A stretch of 64,000 nt of DNA from Owenia fusiformis (Eukaryota > Annelida > Polychaeta > Sabellida > Oweniidae). The notes below the pieces were generated by a model. The model searched no databases. It was given only the letters and a program-made list of their open reading frames with translations, and was not told the origin of the DNA. Position numbers and translations under genes: made by a program. Each line of letters starts with the position of its first letter. The stretch's first letter is position 1. Shown here one piece after another: positions 12,694-26,300 of the stretch. The stretch covers positions 30,693,375-30,757,374 of the forward strand of contig CAIIXF020000005.1 in assembly GCA_903813345.2 (NCBI GenBank). Direction: 5' to 3'.

Positions 12694-15600
12694 ATGGAAG
12701 TCGATGTAAAAGGCTTGATCAACAAATTGTGTCAGCATTTTGCCAGGAAAATTGATGTCACCCAACATATACTTGACAAACATGAATTCACAACTAAGCT
12801 TGAAGAAAGACTGAAGAAGAAAGCCTTCGATGCCTTATTCTCCCATCAGTTTGGTCTTCACAGGTAAGTATTGATCATATTTATGTTTCGTTTTGCTCAT
12901 TTTATCATGTATAGCTGCATTTTCTCATGGGAATAAGTGAGGCAATTTATGTAAATAGGTGAGGCAAATTTAGGCTAAAGATAATGTTACTACCCGTGAG
13001 GTTCATTTCCATAGCTTAAGTTGAAAAACTGTTCGTCAATGAGTAAAATATATTTCTGTAAAATTTTGCTGAGGCCACTATCTCGCCTGCCTATTTTAAA
13101 TTGGACATACCTTTAGTAAAAAGTCCCTTCAAGCCCCTAGTAATAACTTTCAGATCCTCGGAATTAGAGCATAAATCATAATACCGATGATATCACATTT
13201 AGCTTTTGAACATTTATGTAATTTACTAATTATTTTGCAGAGTTGCTGGAAGCGGAGACCACCATGTTACTAATGAGTTGAGTGAGAGAAATAGATTACT
13301 TGTGTATGCATATAACCTGAGATGCAACAACCGTGTCAAAGATGCTGAAATGATCGAAAAACTATTGCAAGATTTGGAAGAACATTTTGGTAAGTTATAC
13401 CTTGTAGTTACTCCAATCTAAAGAAAAGATCCCATATTTTATGTTATAATGACACATGTGAAGGCGATCTCTCCGATTTACTTTTTGTTGGATGATTTGG
13501 AAACAATTTCATAATTGTCATAACATACACTGTACTTATACTTGGAATTACTGAATTATAATTTTGCATTAAGTTTCAGAAAAACAATATGGAAGATTGA
13601 AGAACATTTGGTTTGTGTATAAACAAAGTAAAATGTTCCTTTGCATGTAATATTTACTTTTAAACATGTATATAGCGACATAAAGTGTATGTTAGTTGAT
13701 CCATTTATTCATGTATTGCAGGTGACAGAGACAGTCTAAAGCCATATCTAGGTTTCTTGCTACATCTAACAGACTCTGTGCCCCGTCCTTCTTCCCCTGG
13801 TTTAACACTAGGGGGCTCTGATGATCACTATTACTCAATACAGAAGGTACACATGCATATGTGACATTTCAATTTTTACATTTAGATTATGTCTTGTTTT
13901 AAAGTATGTATAAAGAAAAAAGCTTGTAACTGAAGTTTTTAAGTTGACAATTAACTACTGGTATGTCAGTTTACCTTTGAAATGATATTTATATTGTGTA
14001 ATTTACTAACATGGCAATTTAATATTTGAAAGTGCTTGAGCTTGCATATTAGTCAAACATGGTTTATTTCTAAAAAAGGATGCAATAAATGGATGAGGCT
14101 ATTTTCTTCTATTTTTAGGCCCTAGCAGCCAAACCTGGGACTGATATTTCAGGATTTGGATTTTTCAATAGAGAGGTAACGATGCAACATTATTTCAAAA
14201 TAGGAGAATACCCAGAATCCAACAATTTGCAAAACTAAACCAAAAGAGAATATTTTACTTCCAGGGGATTATCAGTTTCAGTCAAAGAATGCTTAAAACT
14301 ATTTTGTGTAAAATGTTGGAACTTATATTTGTCATTAATACTTTTTGGATTTCAAACTACTGTACCTATATAATAGGTCTACTTCTCATTGTCATTTTCA
14401 GCAGAAAGATATCCCCACACACAATAGTCTGTTTGGTGGTTTGGTTCAGTCTTGGAAGGCACTTAGACTGGGGGTAGAGGTTAAGCTTGACCTACCTGAC
14501 ATAGAAGATAGACTTCATTATGGCCTCACACCTGCAAAACCAGGAACTCACTATGGCATGGTAAGTGGGATTTTGGATGAAGGCAAAATTCTTTAAAAAT
14601 GGTCATTCAGTTCATTTGTAAAAATTAGATCTGAACCAAAACTTTTAATTTGCTTTACAAATCAAAATAAGCTTTGAGATATTTTTGCCTATTAGTTTTC
14701 AAAATACTTTTTTTTCCAAATGTAATTTTTTCCAAAATGATGAGGAGGCAACCCTCATTATTAGATAGGTTCTCTTTTATTAAAATATAATCCGAAACTC
14801 ATTTCAGCATAGTGATGATGAAGGATTTGGTGATGGAAGTACTCCGTCCAGTGGCGGCTATGACATCACAAAGGAATCTCAAAATGAGGTCAATATTTTT
14901 GACGAGGCATTAAAAGTTAAAAGACATGAGTATTACACCTGGGAAAATCTTGGAAAGTAAGTATTGAATTACAGTTTATTTAACCTTTTGTGTAAAATTG
15001 TATTTGAAGAATAGTTTACTTATAATTTTGTTTTGTAAAATTTTGACATGTTTTAGAGATGGGGGGGGAGTTAAAAACAAAAAACTATAGATGCATGTAT
15101 TTATAGCATCATCCATAAATGGCTTCAGTATATAAACTTTAAGTAACTAATATATAAGTTTTTGTGGATGGTGATCGGCAGTTGGTGTTTGGTTGTTGGT
15201 GTTCAGGAGTTGGTGTCTGTTACAAATGGCAACTTGTGACATTTTGCATGTTGATGCCTTGTTTTGTTTCACTTAGTACTTTTATTATTTTGCGTAGGAT
15301 TCAGATCCCAGAAAAGAAATACTATCTCACTGAAGCGGGACCAGATGCTGTGGATGAAATCTATGACATCATCAACAAGAATACATCTCTAGTCACAGGG
15401 TTGAATGGTCCTAGCAGGAGAACTATCTCTCCATTACAGTTGGTGGAAGATGTCAGGAATATCCTCCTTGGATTGCCATCCCATACATTCTTGTTTGATG
15501 AGGTACATTCATTGAACTGTTTCAGCTATCTATTTTTAAGTGTCTCCATATTGTTTATGTGGATTTCTGGAAATATATTTCAGTATTTATTTTAAACACA

Positions 15601-17372
15601 ATAGAGACACTTAAATATTCAGATATTATGATAGCCTACTGTAAATTGAAATTTCACTGTTAACACTATGAACCTCCCATTCATCAGTATGGAGTAAATG
15701 TATTTAAACTGATGCAGTAACAATATTACTCAATACTCTTTATTTCCAGGTCAGTGGAGAATTCCACATTGAACCAGGAAGTTGCATATCCGGTCTTACC
15801 CCTCAGGGAGTTGAACAACTCTGCAGCCAGGCTGTACAATGTGGTACAGACTATTGCCAACTTTGTACATTCTCCAAGCCAGTTGTAATGGATTCCCAGT
15901 ATGACAGAGGGTTGATTTCTCAAGCGTTCGCTGATGGTATTAGGAACTATCTGCAGTATTATAGGGCACAGGTGCTACTCATTCCTGCTGATTTGACTGT
16001 TCTGCAGCTTTTAACACATTCCAGTCCTCATATGACCCAGATTAGGTATAAGAATATGATTAAAGTATTCAATGTAATTCTATGTGATAAATCTGTAATG
16101 TAAAGGCTGAACCTCCTAACTTGAATGATCTCAGATTTAACCACATAGATATGTAAACTACAGTGTACATACTCGGGTCCTCAATTTTGACATTCATCAG
16201 ACTCTTGTTATATCACCACCCCAAATGGTGACGTGACATGTTGTTATACTGTATACTCCAAATTCTTTGTGGATGGTGTTCGGCAGTTGGTGTTCAGCTT
16301 TTAAATGGCAGGTGGTGACATTTTGCATGTTAATGCCTTGCTTTATGAGGATGTGAGGGACTTGTTAACAGATTTCCTGGTTATAAATTTAGATAAAATT
16401 CAGATAAAATTCTCTCATTTCGTGTATGCATTAAACATTAGTTTTTCCCTCTGGTGTTTTAAGGAATCAATTCTGTATTTTCTAGGTACCTTGCAAAGCT
16501 ATGCAAAGTTGACTGTAAAAAGAGCCCAGGAAATGAACCAGAAGGTTCAGTTGCAGGAGATGCATTGCCTACTGTAAGTACAAATACAGTTTACTGAATA
16601 AGTCTGAATTGTATCATGGTCATCCCGCCTATTCTCATATAGTCGCTCATATAGTCGCTCAAATTCATCTTCAAACTTTCTGTTGTGTTGATTAATGAAC
16701 TCAGAACATGTTGAGGTCGTATTTCGTTTGATTTGATTGAAAAACTATATTTATTCTGGGTAGCTCTATCAGTACAAAAAGGTCAACCGCCTGCTACTTT
16801 TACATGTATTTTCAGGGGATCCAGTTGTTGAGCTATCTATACAATGAAAGTGTCAACTCTGCCTGGTCTACTAAGAACTATACACTTCTCCTCTCACTGT
16901 TAACTGCTGCGTGTAGGCCATATATCATGTAAGAAACAAAATGTGTTGGGTGTTATGTTATATTTTATTATATAAGCTGCTGTTTTAAATTACACAAAGA
17001 AATGTTTATATATTGAATACATATGTTATACTTGGTAAACTGTCTATTTTTTTGTAATGTCATTGTAAGCGGTTGTACTATACTACACTACACTACATGA
17101 AAATTGTAATTACAGTGAAACATGTGAAGTGGAACATCTCAGAAACACACTTTAAAGGTTTTACTGTACTTTGCTTTTTGTACTCTGATGTGAATCAGTA
17201 ATTCAAAAGTGACAAAAGAAAGCACATCTAGTAAATAAAATAAACTGATAAATAAACAAATAACTGAACTGTATTTACAGGTTTCTACAAGACTGGGTGT
17301 TCCATGGTATATGCAGAGACTTATACTCAGAATTTATGATAACACTACAAGACCAGTATATTGGCTACAGAG
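12694..17372 (+). CDS. TUBGCP6: TUBGCP6 exons 1-11: N-terminal region and first half of GRIP1
   Basis: These exons encode residues 1 to about 534. The first starts MEVDVKGLINKLCQHF. Exons 7-8 give LTEAGPDAVDEIYDII and then an N-gamma-TuRC block with LVEDVRNILLGLPSHTFLFDE, GLTPQGVEQLCSQA and ISQAFADGIRNYLQYYRAQ, in the same order as human GCP6. Exons 10-11 read LLSYLYNE, LLLSLLTAACRPY and DWVFHGICRDLYSEFMI. Exon 5 has two AG acceptors three bases apart (NAGNAG), so one Gln may be optional. The GRIP1 half normally makes lateral contacts between GCP subunits; the following 4.7-kb intron holds the lectin gene. Confidence 0.92.
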
Positions 17373-20300
17373 GTAAGATCTATCATTGATCTTTACATTA
17401 TTTCTCAGAAACCATATAAGAATGCAATAGATGTAGATAATTTTGTGTGATATCAATTGTTTTTTAGTTAATCATGATTCCCCATTCCTATATGTCTTAA
17501 CCCTTAAATGGTTAAGGGGGTGGCATCTGCCCCCTAAAGATGACTTGATGACTTTTTTCATAGTTTGTGTTTCGATGTGCCACTTTCTGGCTTTTTTAAA
17601 ATTGAATTAGGCATTTTTTAGCGAAAAAATTGTGACTCTAACCCCCCTTGGAGGAAAGTTAGAGCATGTCAAACTTACTGAAATACCCAAATTGTCAGTA
17701 GTTTTGACTTGAAACGATGAACCTTTATGATCTGCCCTCCCCCTATCGCTGGTGTAATTCTGTAATGTAATTCTCTATAGCCAAACCATTTAAGGGTAAA
17801 TGATTTTGTACTTTGTCATGCGTTCACGCGATAAACTCTTATTGTTGTAGATTTACATCGCAAACTCCCCCAGAACATTTCCTCATTGGCTGTGTTAAAG
17901 TTAGCATTTGTACAGTTTTTGTACCACCAGCCACCTTGTCTTGCACATGCATTTTCTGTAACATTCTCACGTGTTAGAAATGGTGACCCATTTATGTTTT
18001 GTTCTTCATTAGCTGTTCCTGAAATGGCATCAGTCATGTTGTCTTCATCTTTTGTTACAATACCAACATTTAGTCGATAAAAGTTTTCTTTGCTAGCAAC
18101 GGAAAATCTGCTATATCTTATATGGCTCCAGTTACCGTGGTGACAGTGGAATCTAACAGAATAGTTGCGACTGTTTGTAAGAGTGTAGAGATTCTCATTT
18201 CCAATCCAGTAGTATGATTGGCCAGAAGACTTGCCTCTGAAACCATTCCGATATTGAGCCCATGTTAAATTTTGAAAGTTCAAACTGTTCCCTTTTTGAC
18301 GAATTTGAATATAAGTAGGACGTTTGTTCCCATTGCCACATCGCACTGTAAATGGTGGTTTATGTTGGTCTGGTTGAACATCAAAGGAGCGATAGAAGGG
18401 GTTTTTGAAGTCTATTGTGATGTCTTTACAGTCACGTGGGTACTTTAAAGCTTTTTCCATATATAGCATCCATTGTTTATCACGTATCACATTTTTGTCA
18501 TACCTATAGAGGGGCTGTTTGGAAAAAAGTTGACAAGTTCCATTTTTTGTGTTGAAATTTGCGGCAACGCATCTCGAATCATCCTTGGAACTAGCCTCTT
18601 TCTGGCAAGTAGAAAGACATTGCACGGCAGCTATTTCCATGTCGTATGCCGCCATTGGCAAAACAGATGTCTGAATTGGAGATTGTGTATAAATGTAACC
18701 AATTTCATGATAATATTTGGTGGAATATCCAATATTGTTAAATGAACCTTTCTTGTTTGTACTTGCTTTGGTGCAAGAAAGTGCAACGAACAAATATATG
18801 AACCTATTTATTACTTTTAGATCATTCATTTTTCATTTTCTGTTATTGATTCTCTGTTCCTTCCTGACTTTAAGACAAAAAAAATGTTGTTAGCAGTTAA
18901 ATTATTATCTATGTTCACGTTTTGTTACTAAATACTTTGTGCTTGTATTACTGTTCAATTTATACAAAAAATAACAAAACCTTAATCTCTTATGTGACTA
19001 CCATGCTCTCTATTTCCATTCATAATTTATTATATAAACAGTACACAGACAAAATAAAATATAAAGCCAGAGGTCCCAAGAGAAATGTGAAATATACATG
19101 CCAAATAAATGATTGTGTTCTCTCAATTGTTGGATTAATCAATATAGGAGCTGTTGATTAATATCTAGTATAACAAAGCTGTTATGTAAAAATTCCATCA
19201 AGTACTATGTAAGGTATTGATCGGTTGAAGAGATCAATTACATTCATTTCATAATTGTTATATATCATTTTAACATTACAAAGTTTAAAATGAAAATAAT
19301 AATTGAATGCTGAATTTACAGATATTATATCTATGTCATAATTGTGGTAAAATGTACTGTGGAGATACAGTTCGTCATACAGCCCCAAGCTTAGGATATA
19401 TGGCTTATTGTGTAATATACTGATTTAAGACATAAAATAAAGTCAATTGATATCATATTTGAAATCAACATATGAAATTACACATACACTTTGGTGTTGA
19501 GAAGTGTTTATCAGATATGAACTTTTAAAGGACGGGTGTCATTAAGAGCCCTTTTTAGCCCCCAAAGATATCTGATAATAATGCATATCATATTGAAGAA
19601 AAATCATTTGTGCTTTATAAAAATACAATTTCAGCGAATTTTGACCTTTGATGTTCACACAACAGTCATTTAAAGATCATATACCATTTTTGGTGTTTTT
19701 ACAAAAAATTCTTTATTTATTGTTGTTTAAGTCAATAGTATGTAAATATTAACCAATTTAAATATATTAAAATGTAATATATGAAATACTGAAGAAAAGA
19801 TACAATTAAAATTATTTTCATGGAAAGCACATGGGGCAATATTGACAAAATGCAAATGCTATTTTGGTAGGTTCTGGGCTAGCAATGGGTACATTTCAAC
19901 TGTGACTGTAATGGATTACTATTGACTTTTATCAACATCACAGGGCAATATTTAAGCAACTTAAATACAAGGAAAATCAAAGATTTCCTCTCATTTCTAA
20001 AACGAGGAACAAAAGCATGAATTCAAGGAAAATAAATGATGGCCTGTGTCAATTATATAACATATGAGAAAGTTGTGGCACAGTAAAGGATATGTATAGG
20101 ATATCATATGATTTTAAATGATTTTATCTTTATCTCCGAGTTGATATCAATATATTGCCAAGTTAGCATAGCGAATTAGCGCAGATATTGATATCAATGA
20201 GTTGGATTAACACAATATCACGAAAATGCATAGGATGTTCCATTTTCCCATAGTTCACCTCTAAAACTAAACAAAGCATATCAAAACAACATCCATTCAT

Positions 20301-23300
20301 TCATTCATCCCCGTGATGTCATGAAATCACTATGTAACAAAACACATCATATTGGTGGTAGTTTTCAAATCCCTGCCAAAAGGTGATATCTGTGAAATAT
20401 TTTCCGTATTCCACAGATATCACTTTTTCCACGCATTTGCAAAATATCATAAATATGTTTTTATGTTACCCAACAGAGCGGAACAGAGTTCAACTATGGG
20501 ATAAAGAATAAAAAATAGGTACATAATTGAATTACCACTCCAAAAATATTAAATATGAGGGTTTAAAGAAAGAATATTGAATATGAGATTCAAAAAGACA
20601 AGTGGCCTCATGTCTCACGTTACCCAAACCCCAGATCCTTGATGTCATATATACTTGTATACTGTATATCAATGTTATTTACTGGGAGGATTAAATATGG
20701 AGTGTATAGCAATGGTCAATACGATATTTCCAGATGGATATTTTTCCCTAGAAGCGGAACCCAAACTCAGTCATGACATAGAAGCTAACTTTTGCAATTA
20801 ATAGAAATTTGTTTTTTATTATATTTTTGTGTTCTATATTTGAGATGAAATAATATGAGATTCATTTCTACAAGAGGATGGAACGAATGTGAACTTGTAT
20901 ATTGACCTATACTCCTTTTCTGATTAAACAGAACAACATTTTATCCAAGCCAATTAAGAAAACCAAGGCCAATGAGTGTAATTTATGCCCAGTTAAACTA
21001 ACACAATAACAACTTTTTGTCTGGACTCACTTATTATGTAAGAATGAATTGTATTACTGTTTACTGCATTAAATGTCAAGTATACTATCTGTATTTAATT
21101 TCAAATGCCTATCTCACTTATCGAAGGTATACAAGAAATGTTATTTTGAAACAAATTCAGCACAACCAAAACCATGTCCACATAATATGACAAATCCAAG
21201 ATGGCTGCCACAATTTTAGATCTATGCACATGTGAAGAAGTTAGAAATACACATGGTCCACAAGTTCCATCCCCAATAAAATGGGAAGTTTAAGGTTTTC
21301 ACACGTATCAACTCTATTCCTATATACTTTATATTTGTGGTAAGGCTTGTGATCTAGGTAAACTTAGCATGTTCATGTACCTCCTATCTTCTGAAGCTAA
21401 AAACAGAAATAGTGACTTCAATTGAGAAAAATGAATCTTATGGGCTCCATATACATTTTGAGTGGCTGTCCGGCTTAAGTTAGATACTACTGATAATCTG
21501 AGATTGAAAATTATGTCAAGTTTAGTCCTCAGCCTCTCATAACGGATAACTTCGAGGTAATTGTGTTGTGCAAAAACCTCTATTTCTTCATCACAAATCT
21601 ACCATCTTTTGCATCTGTCAAAACCCCTCATTTCATTATAATTTTCAGACTTTTGCTTGTGCCATCATTAAATATATATATTCAACTTGTTATTCAGAAT
21701 ATTTTAAGAACTTTTCATGAATTTTTTTATTTTCACACTTTTGAAAAAATGACTAAGTCAGAGAATGGCCTCTTAATGGCATGTCCCCTTTCTTGGAGTG
21801 TGACTTCTATAATTCCCTATAGAGCCCATGTTATAAAATCATGAACAGTGAGATATTTTCTTGTTTTGGTTAGATAGTATATTCTTTTACTTTACATATT
21901 TTCAATTTTATAGTTGTCAATCTCAAAAATCTTATATAATATGAAAATTGATCCACTAAATCTTGAAATTTCAAGTTCAGTGCCTATCTGAACAAAAAAC
22001 AAGTACAGTAAATAAACCTGGGGACTACAGAGTGAGAAATTATACCTGACATATTATGACAGTCTATTTGCTATATTTCCAGACCGCCACTACTGGACAC
22101 ATGTATTTATCCAATCAAAACAGGAGTCTGGTGATGTGGTTCCTATATTCTTACAACAAATGTCAGATGACATCTTTGTCTGTGGCAAGTCAATCAACCT
22201 TCTCCAGCTATGCGCTCCAAAGGTATGATATGATTAATGTTTCATTTTATGTTGAGGAAATACATTTTCATCTTTCAGTGATTTAACAGGGTGTACTGTA
22301 TTGTTTACAGTCCCAAGAAAAAATACTTGAAAGTGAATTAAAGTGCAGCGGGGACTGGCCAAACATTGAAACATTTTAATATATCAATTGCCATTCCTTA
22401 TGATCTGAACTCACAAGTGTTGGCAATATGATGGACAATATATATTTTCACGAATAAAATTTGAGCAATGTGAATATGTTATGTCATTTTTGATCACATG
22501 GTTCTTCATTAACCAATCAAGTACTGGGATATACCAATGATGTAATAAGCAATGTGCTCCAAAACACAGGTGTACATATTCGATCAATGTTTCTAATTTC
22601 TAGACATTGCCTAAAAATTAGAAAAATGGATTGAAAATTTGAATTTTTCATCAATCAGTAGAAATGACAGGGTCATGTTATAATCTAGAAATAATTGATC
22701 TCATTATTTCTATATATTATGAAATATATATAAAGATATGTAAGGATAAAATTCATATGTTATTTTGTAGCATTTCCTGTTTGGTGTTGATGTACAGATT
22801 CCAAGAGTTGAGATCACCTTCTCTCAGGAGGAGCTTGTTGCCATGACGACTGATGTGGAGATGTATGTTAGTTACATGAACCAGGTTGCTAGACATAAAG
22901 CTTTGACACGGTAAGGTTCTACCTATCTATGTTTATAGAATATTTTATGTATGGATACTTAACTTCCAACTCGGTAGAATTAAATTTCATGTATCACTGG
23001 ATATAGTGGACATCCTACTTTATATTATACTGGATATTGAATGAGTCCTTCTTAATGCTATTGTCACCCACACATCTATATATTCTGTAGCATAAAAGTG
23101 TAACATGTATCAATTATCTACAATTGTCTAACTTTAACTGTAAGATTGCAGGTTCAAGATAGCTGAATTCTCATTTTAAGGTACTTGAATAAAATAGGTA
23201 CCTTCATTGCATTTTACAGTGAGCAGATGAAGGAGAGATTGGAGAGAACCAGACAGGAGTTAATAGACAGGGCTAGAGATGTGGCCTTGGAGCGCAATCA

Positions 23301-26300
23301 TAGGATAAACAGTAAGAACAAACTCTTTCTGCAAAATTAACAATACTTATTGAATGCCGTACATGTATATGGACATTAATAATGGGAAATTGACACCAGA
23401 GAATCATCAATGACACTTTGTTACGAAGTTAAAGCAATGCAATTAATAATGTTTTTTTTCATTTTTCAGTTATTTACTGTTTTGTAGTTTTGTAGCTACT
23501 GATACGCTGAACCATTATATTCAACCAATTACATACATACTGTACATACTATTAGGTAGAGGTGTCAAGTATTAACCGGTTAACTGGTTAACCGCCGATA
23601 ATGCATTGACCGGTCTGTGTTTTTATGGGCGGTTAGTTGACCGTGTATAATTCTGTGATTTCCCGCGCTTATTTTGCATGCTAATCCGTTTGGTTTTATG
23701 GTGTCAGTTTCACGTAAGCTACTCATACATGTCATAAGTCCCATTACTCCTTACAAACATCCAATCAGCAACTTTAATCCCTGCCACATTGCTTTCCCGC
23801 GTTTACTTTGCATTTTAATCTGTTTGTTTTTCAAGCGTCAGTTTCATGTGAGCTACTCATACATGTGACAGGTCCGATAATTCCTTACAAACATCCAATC
23901 AGCAACTTTAATCCCTGCCACATTGCTTTCCCGCGCTTACTTACAAAGAATAGAGTAAAGCTTGACGAACGTAAAAAATAAACGCCGATATATCATTTTT
24001 CCAACTTTTTCAACTTTCAAGATCGAAGATGAAGATTTCATTTCAAATTATCAGTTCAAATTTCCCGCTGGTTAACCGACTTTAACCGGTAAAAACCCCC
24101 GGTTAACCGGTTAATGCTCAAGCGGTTAATTGACACCACTACTATTAGGTGAATAACTCCTCACTAAGAGTATGGCCAAAATTACATCAAAAACAATTGA
24201 AATCCAGTGATCTTTATCTAAGATGTTTTTTGGTATTAATCAAACCCCTCCAAACAATATGCATGCTTGTTGTGATTATAGAACAGATTCTGGCAAGAAG
24301 GATGGTGGAAGATGCGAAAAAGAGAAGAAATTTGCAGGAACTCAAAGAGAATATGCAGAAAGACCTTAGGGTATAACTACATTATACATTGTTCATTTTA
24401 TTATCTTTCTTTAAGTTTAAACATCATTATGCCAGTATCCCTAGTTACCAGTTTTAGACTTGAAAGGGATGGGCTATGTTTGAGGACATTTAATTTAAAT
24501 GAATGACAAATGTTGAAAAATCTCAAATAAAAATCAGCAGTATGAATTGGTGAATTAAATGCATGCTAAATAGAAACTTGAATATATTGTTTCACAATTT
24601 TCTTCCATCTCACTTGGATTTGAACCCAAGTCCCTTCAATAACTGGTTATATATTCTAGCAACATTGCTCAAAATTATGAAGCTTTCTCTATTTTAGCGC
24701 CGGCTGGCAGAAAAAGAAGAGAAACAGGAGGAAGATGCAGCATACATGGAGTCAATTAATAAACAGGAATCTATACAAACAACCATTGATGCAAAGCTAG
24801 AAGAAGAAGCAAAGTAAGTAATGCCCATGTTTAAGATATAAAAATATTACAATAGGAGGATAAGCTAAAGGTTTTTAAGAGAATTTGGATGTGAATATGT
24901 AATATTAGGACCTCCAGGGAGTTCTATCCCCTTTTTCATTTGGTTCTTTGAGGTACATAATTTCAACTATTTTCCCGTTACTTTTAAATCAATTGGGGAT
25001 TGTGTATTCATTAAATGAAAAATCTGCACTATCCAAGACAGATGAATTAAATTGAAACAAGGTAGTTAGTGAAACAACACTGATATATTCAACATAGGCA
25101 AGAGTTAATCGCCTACTATGGCCAGCTGTCTGAGGAGGCCACATTTAGAGAGCTGAAGGCAACATGGAAAGTACGTAGAGCTCGTCTTGAGACTGCACGG
25201 ATGAACTTCATAGAGAAGGACAATTCGTTACTGAGAGAAGAGCTAGAGAAAAATCCATATATCCCAGGGATGGTAAGTCATGAGATTATGTATCTCATTT
25301 TCATTTGTCATTTTTGATAATACTTGAATAGATTGTTGAAACATTGTGCCAAGGTCAGTTTTTAATTTGAATGACCCACGGTCCACTTTGAATTAGAATT
25401 AGAATGTTGTTCTACACTATGTGCAAAAGGTCTGCAGAGACCCCTGATTAAATTGAAAGTCACTCAGAGGCTGGGTGAAGTTCATGATGGATTTGATTGG
25501 TCTAGATTGATTAAAATATGTCAATAATTGATCACTGTATTGTAGCCCATGGCAGGAAGTTCAGCAGTGGACAGCTCAATGGAATCTGTGTACAGGCTTC
25601 TAGACTCAACTGTATCATTAGACTCCACCATTCTTCAACCACAACAACTAGTCACCAATGCTGATACCAACAACATGAAAGATGATCCACAAAGTGATGA
25701 CCATCACATGTCTGGACTGCCTCAGTGGGCATCCCAGACATACACAGGAACAAAGATTGTTACTGATGAAGATAAGGTGGATGATGTTGAAGACAATATG
25801 CCTAAATGGGCTAAAAAGGCTGTTGAGTCAGATGATCATGATCCAGTTTTTGTGGAGGACTCTGAAGATTATTTAGATAAAGAAATGAGCCTTAGTAAGA
25901 GAGCACTTCCTAACTGGGCACATACAAACCTATTTGCATCAGAAACTGATGAAACTAAAGGGAAAGAGGACTCTATTCAAAAGGCCAGTGAATTTGGCCA
26001 CGCATCTGATGAAACTGAAGCAAAAGAAGATGCTATTAGAAAGGCCAGTGAATTTGGCCATTCATCCGATGAAACTAAAGCAAAAGAAGACACCATTAAA
26101 AAGGCAAGTGAATTTGGTCACGCATCGGATGAAACTAAAGCAAAAGAAGAGACCATTAAAAAGGCAAGTGAATTTGGTCACGCATCTGATGAAACTAAAG
26201 TAAAAGAAGACACTGTAAAAAAGGCCAGTGAATTTGGTCATGCATCTGACGAAACTAAAGTAAAAGAAGACACTATAAAAAAGGCAAGTGAATTTGGTCA

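Larger units (their letters stand above)
17373..22082 (+). other. TUBGCP6 intron 11 (4.7 kb), host of the lectin gene
   Basis: Besides the lectin (17816-18829), the piggyBac-like MITE (17501-17796) and the gatatc element (20105-20490), the rest (18830-20104 and 20491-22082) is AT-rich with only short frames that have no family resemblance. Confidence 0.7.

Noticed and set aside
25934-26203. Second plus-strand frame through the same repeats
   Set aside because: Same reason; the spliced TUBGCP6 frame explains the region.
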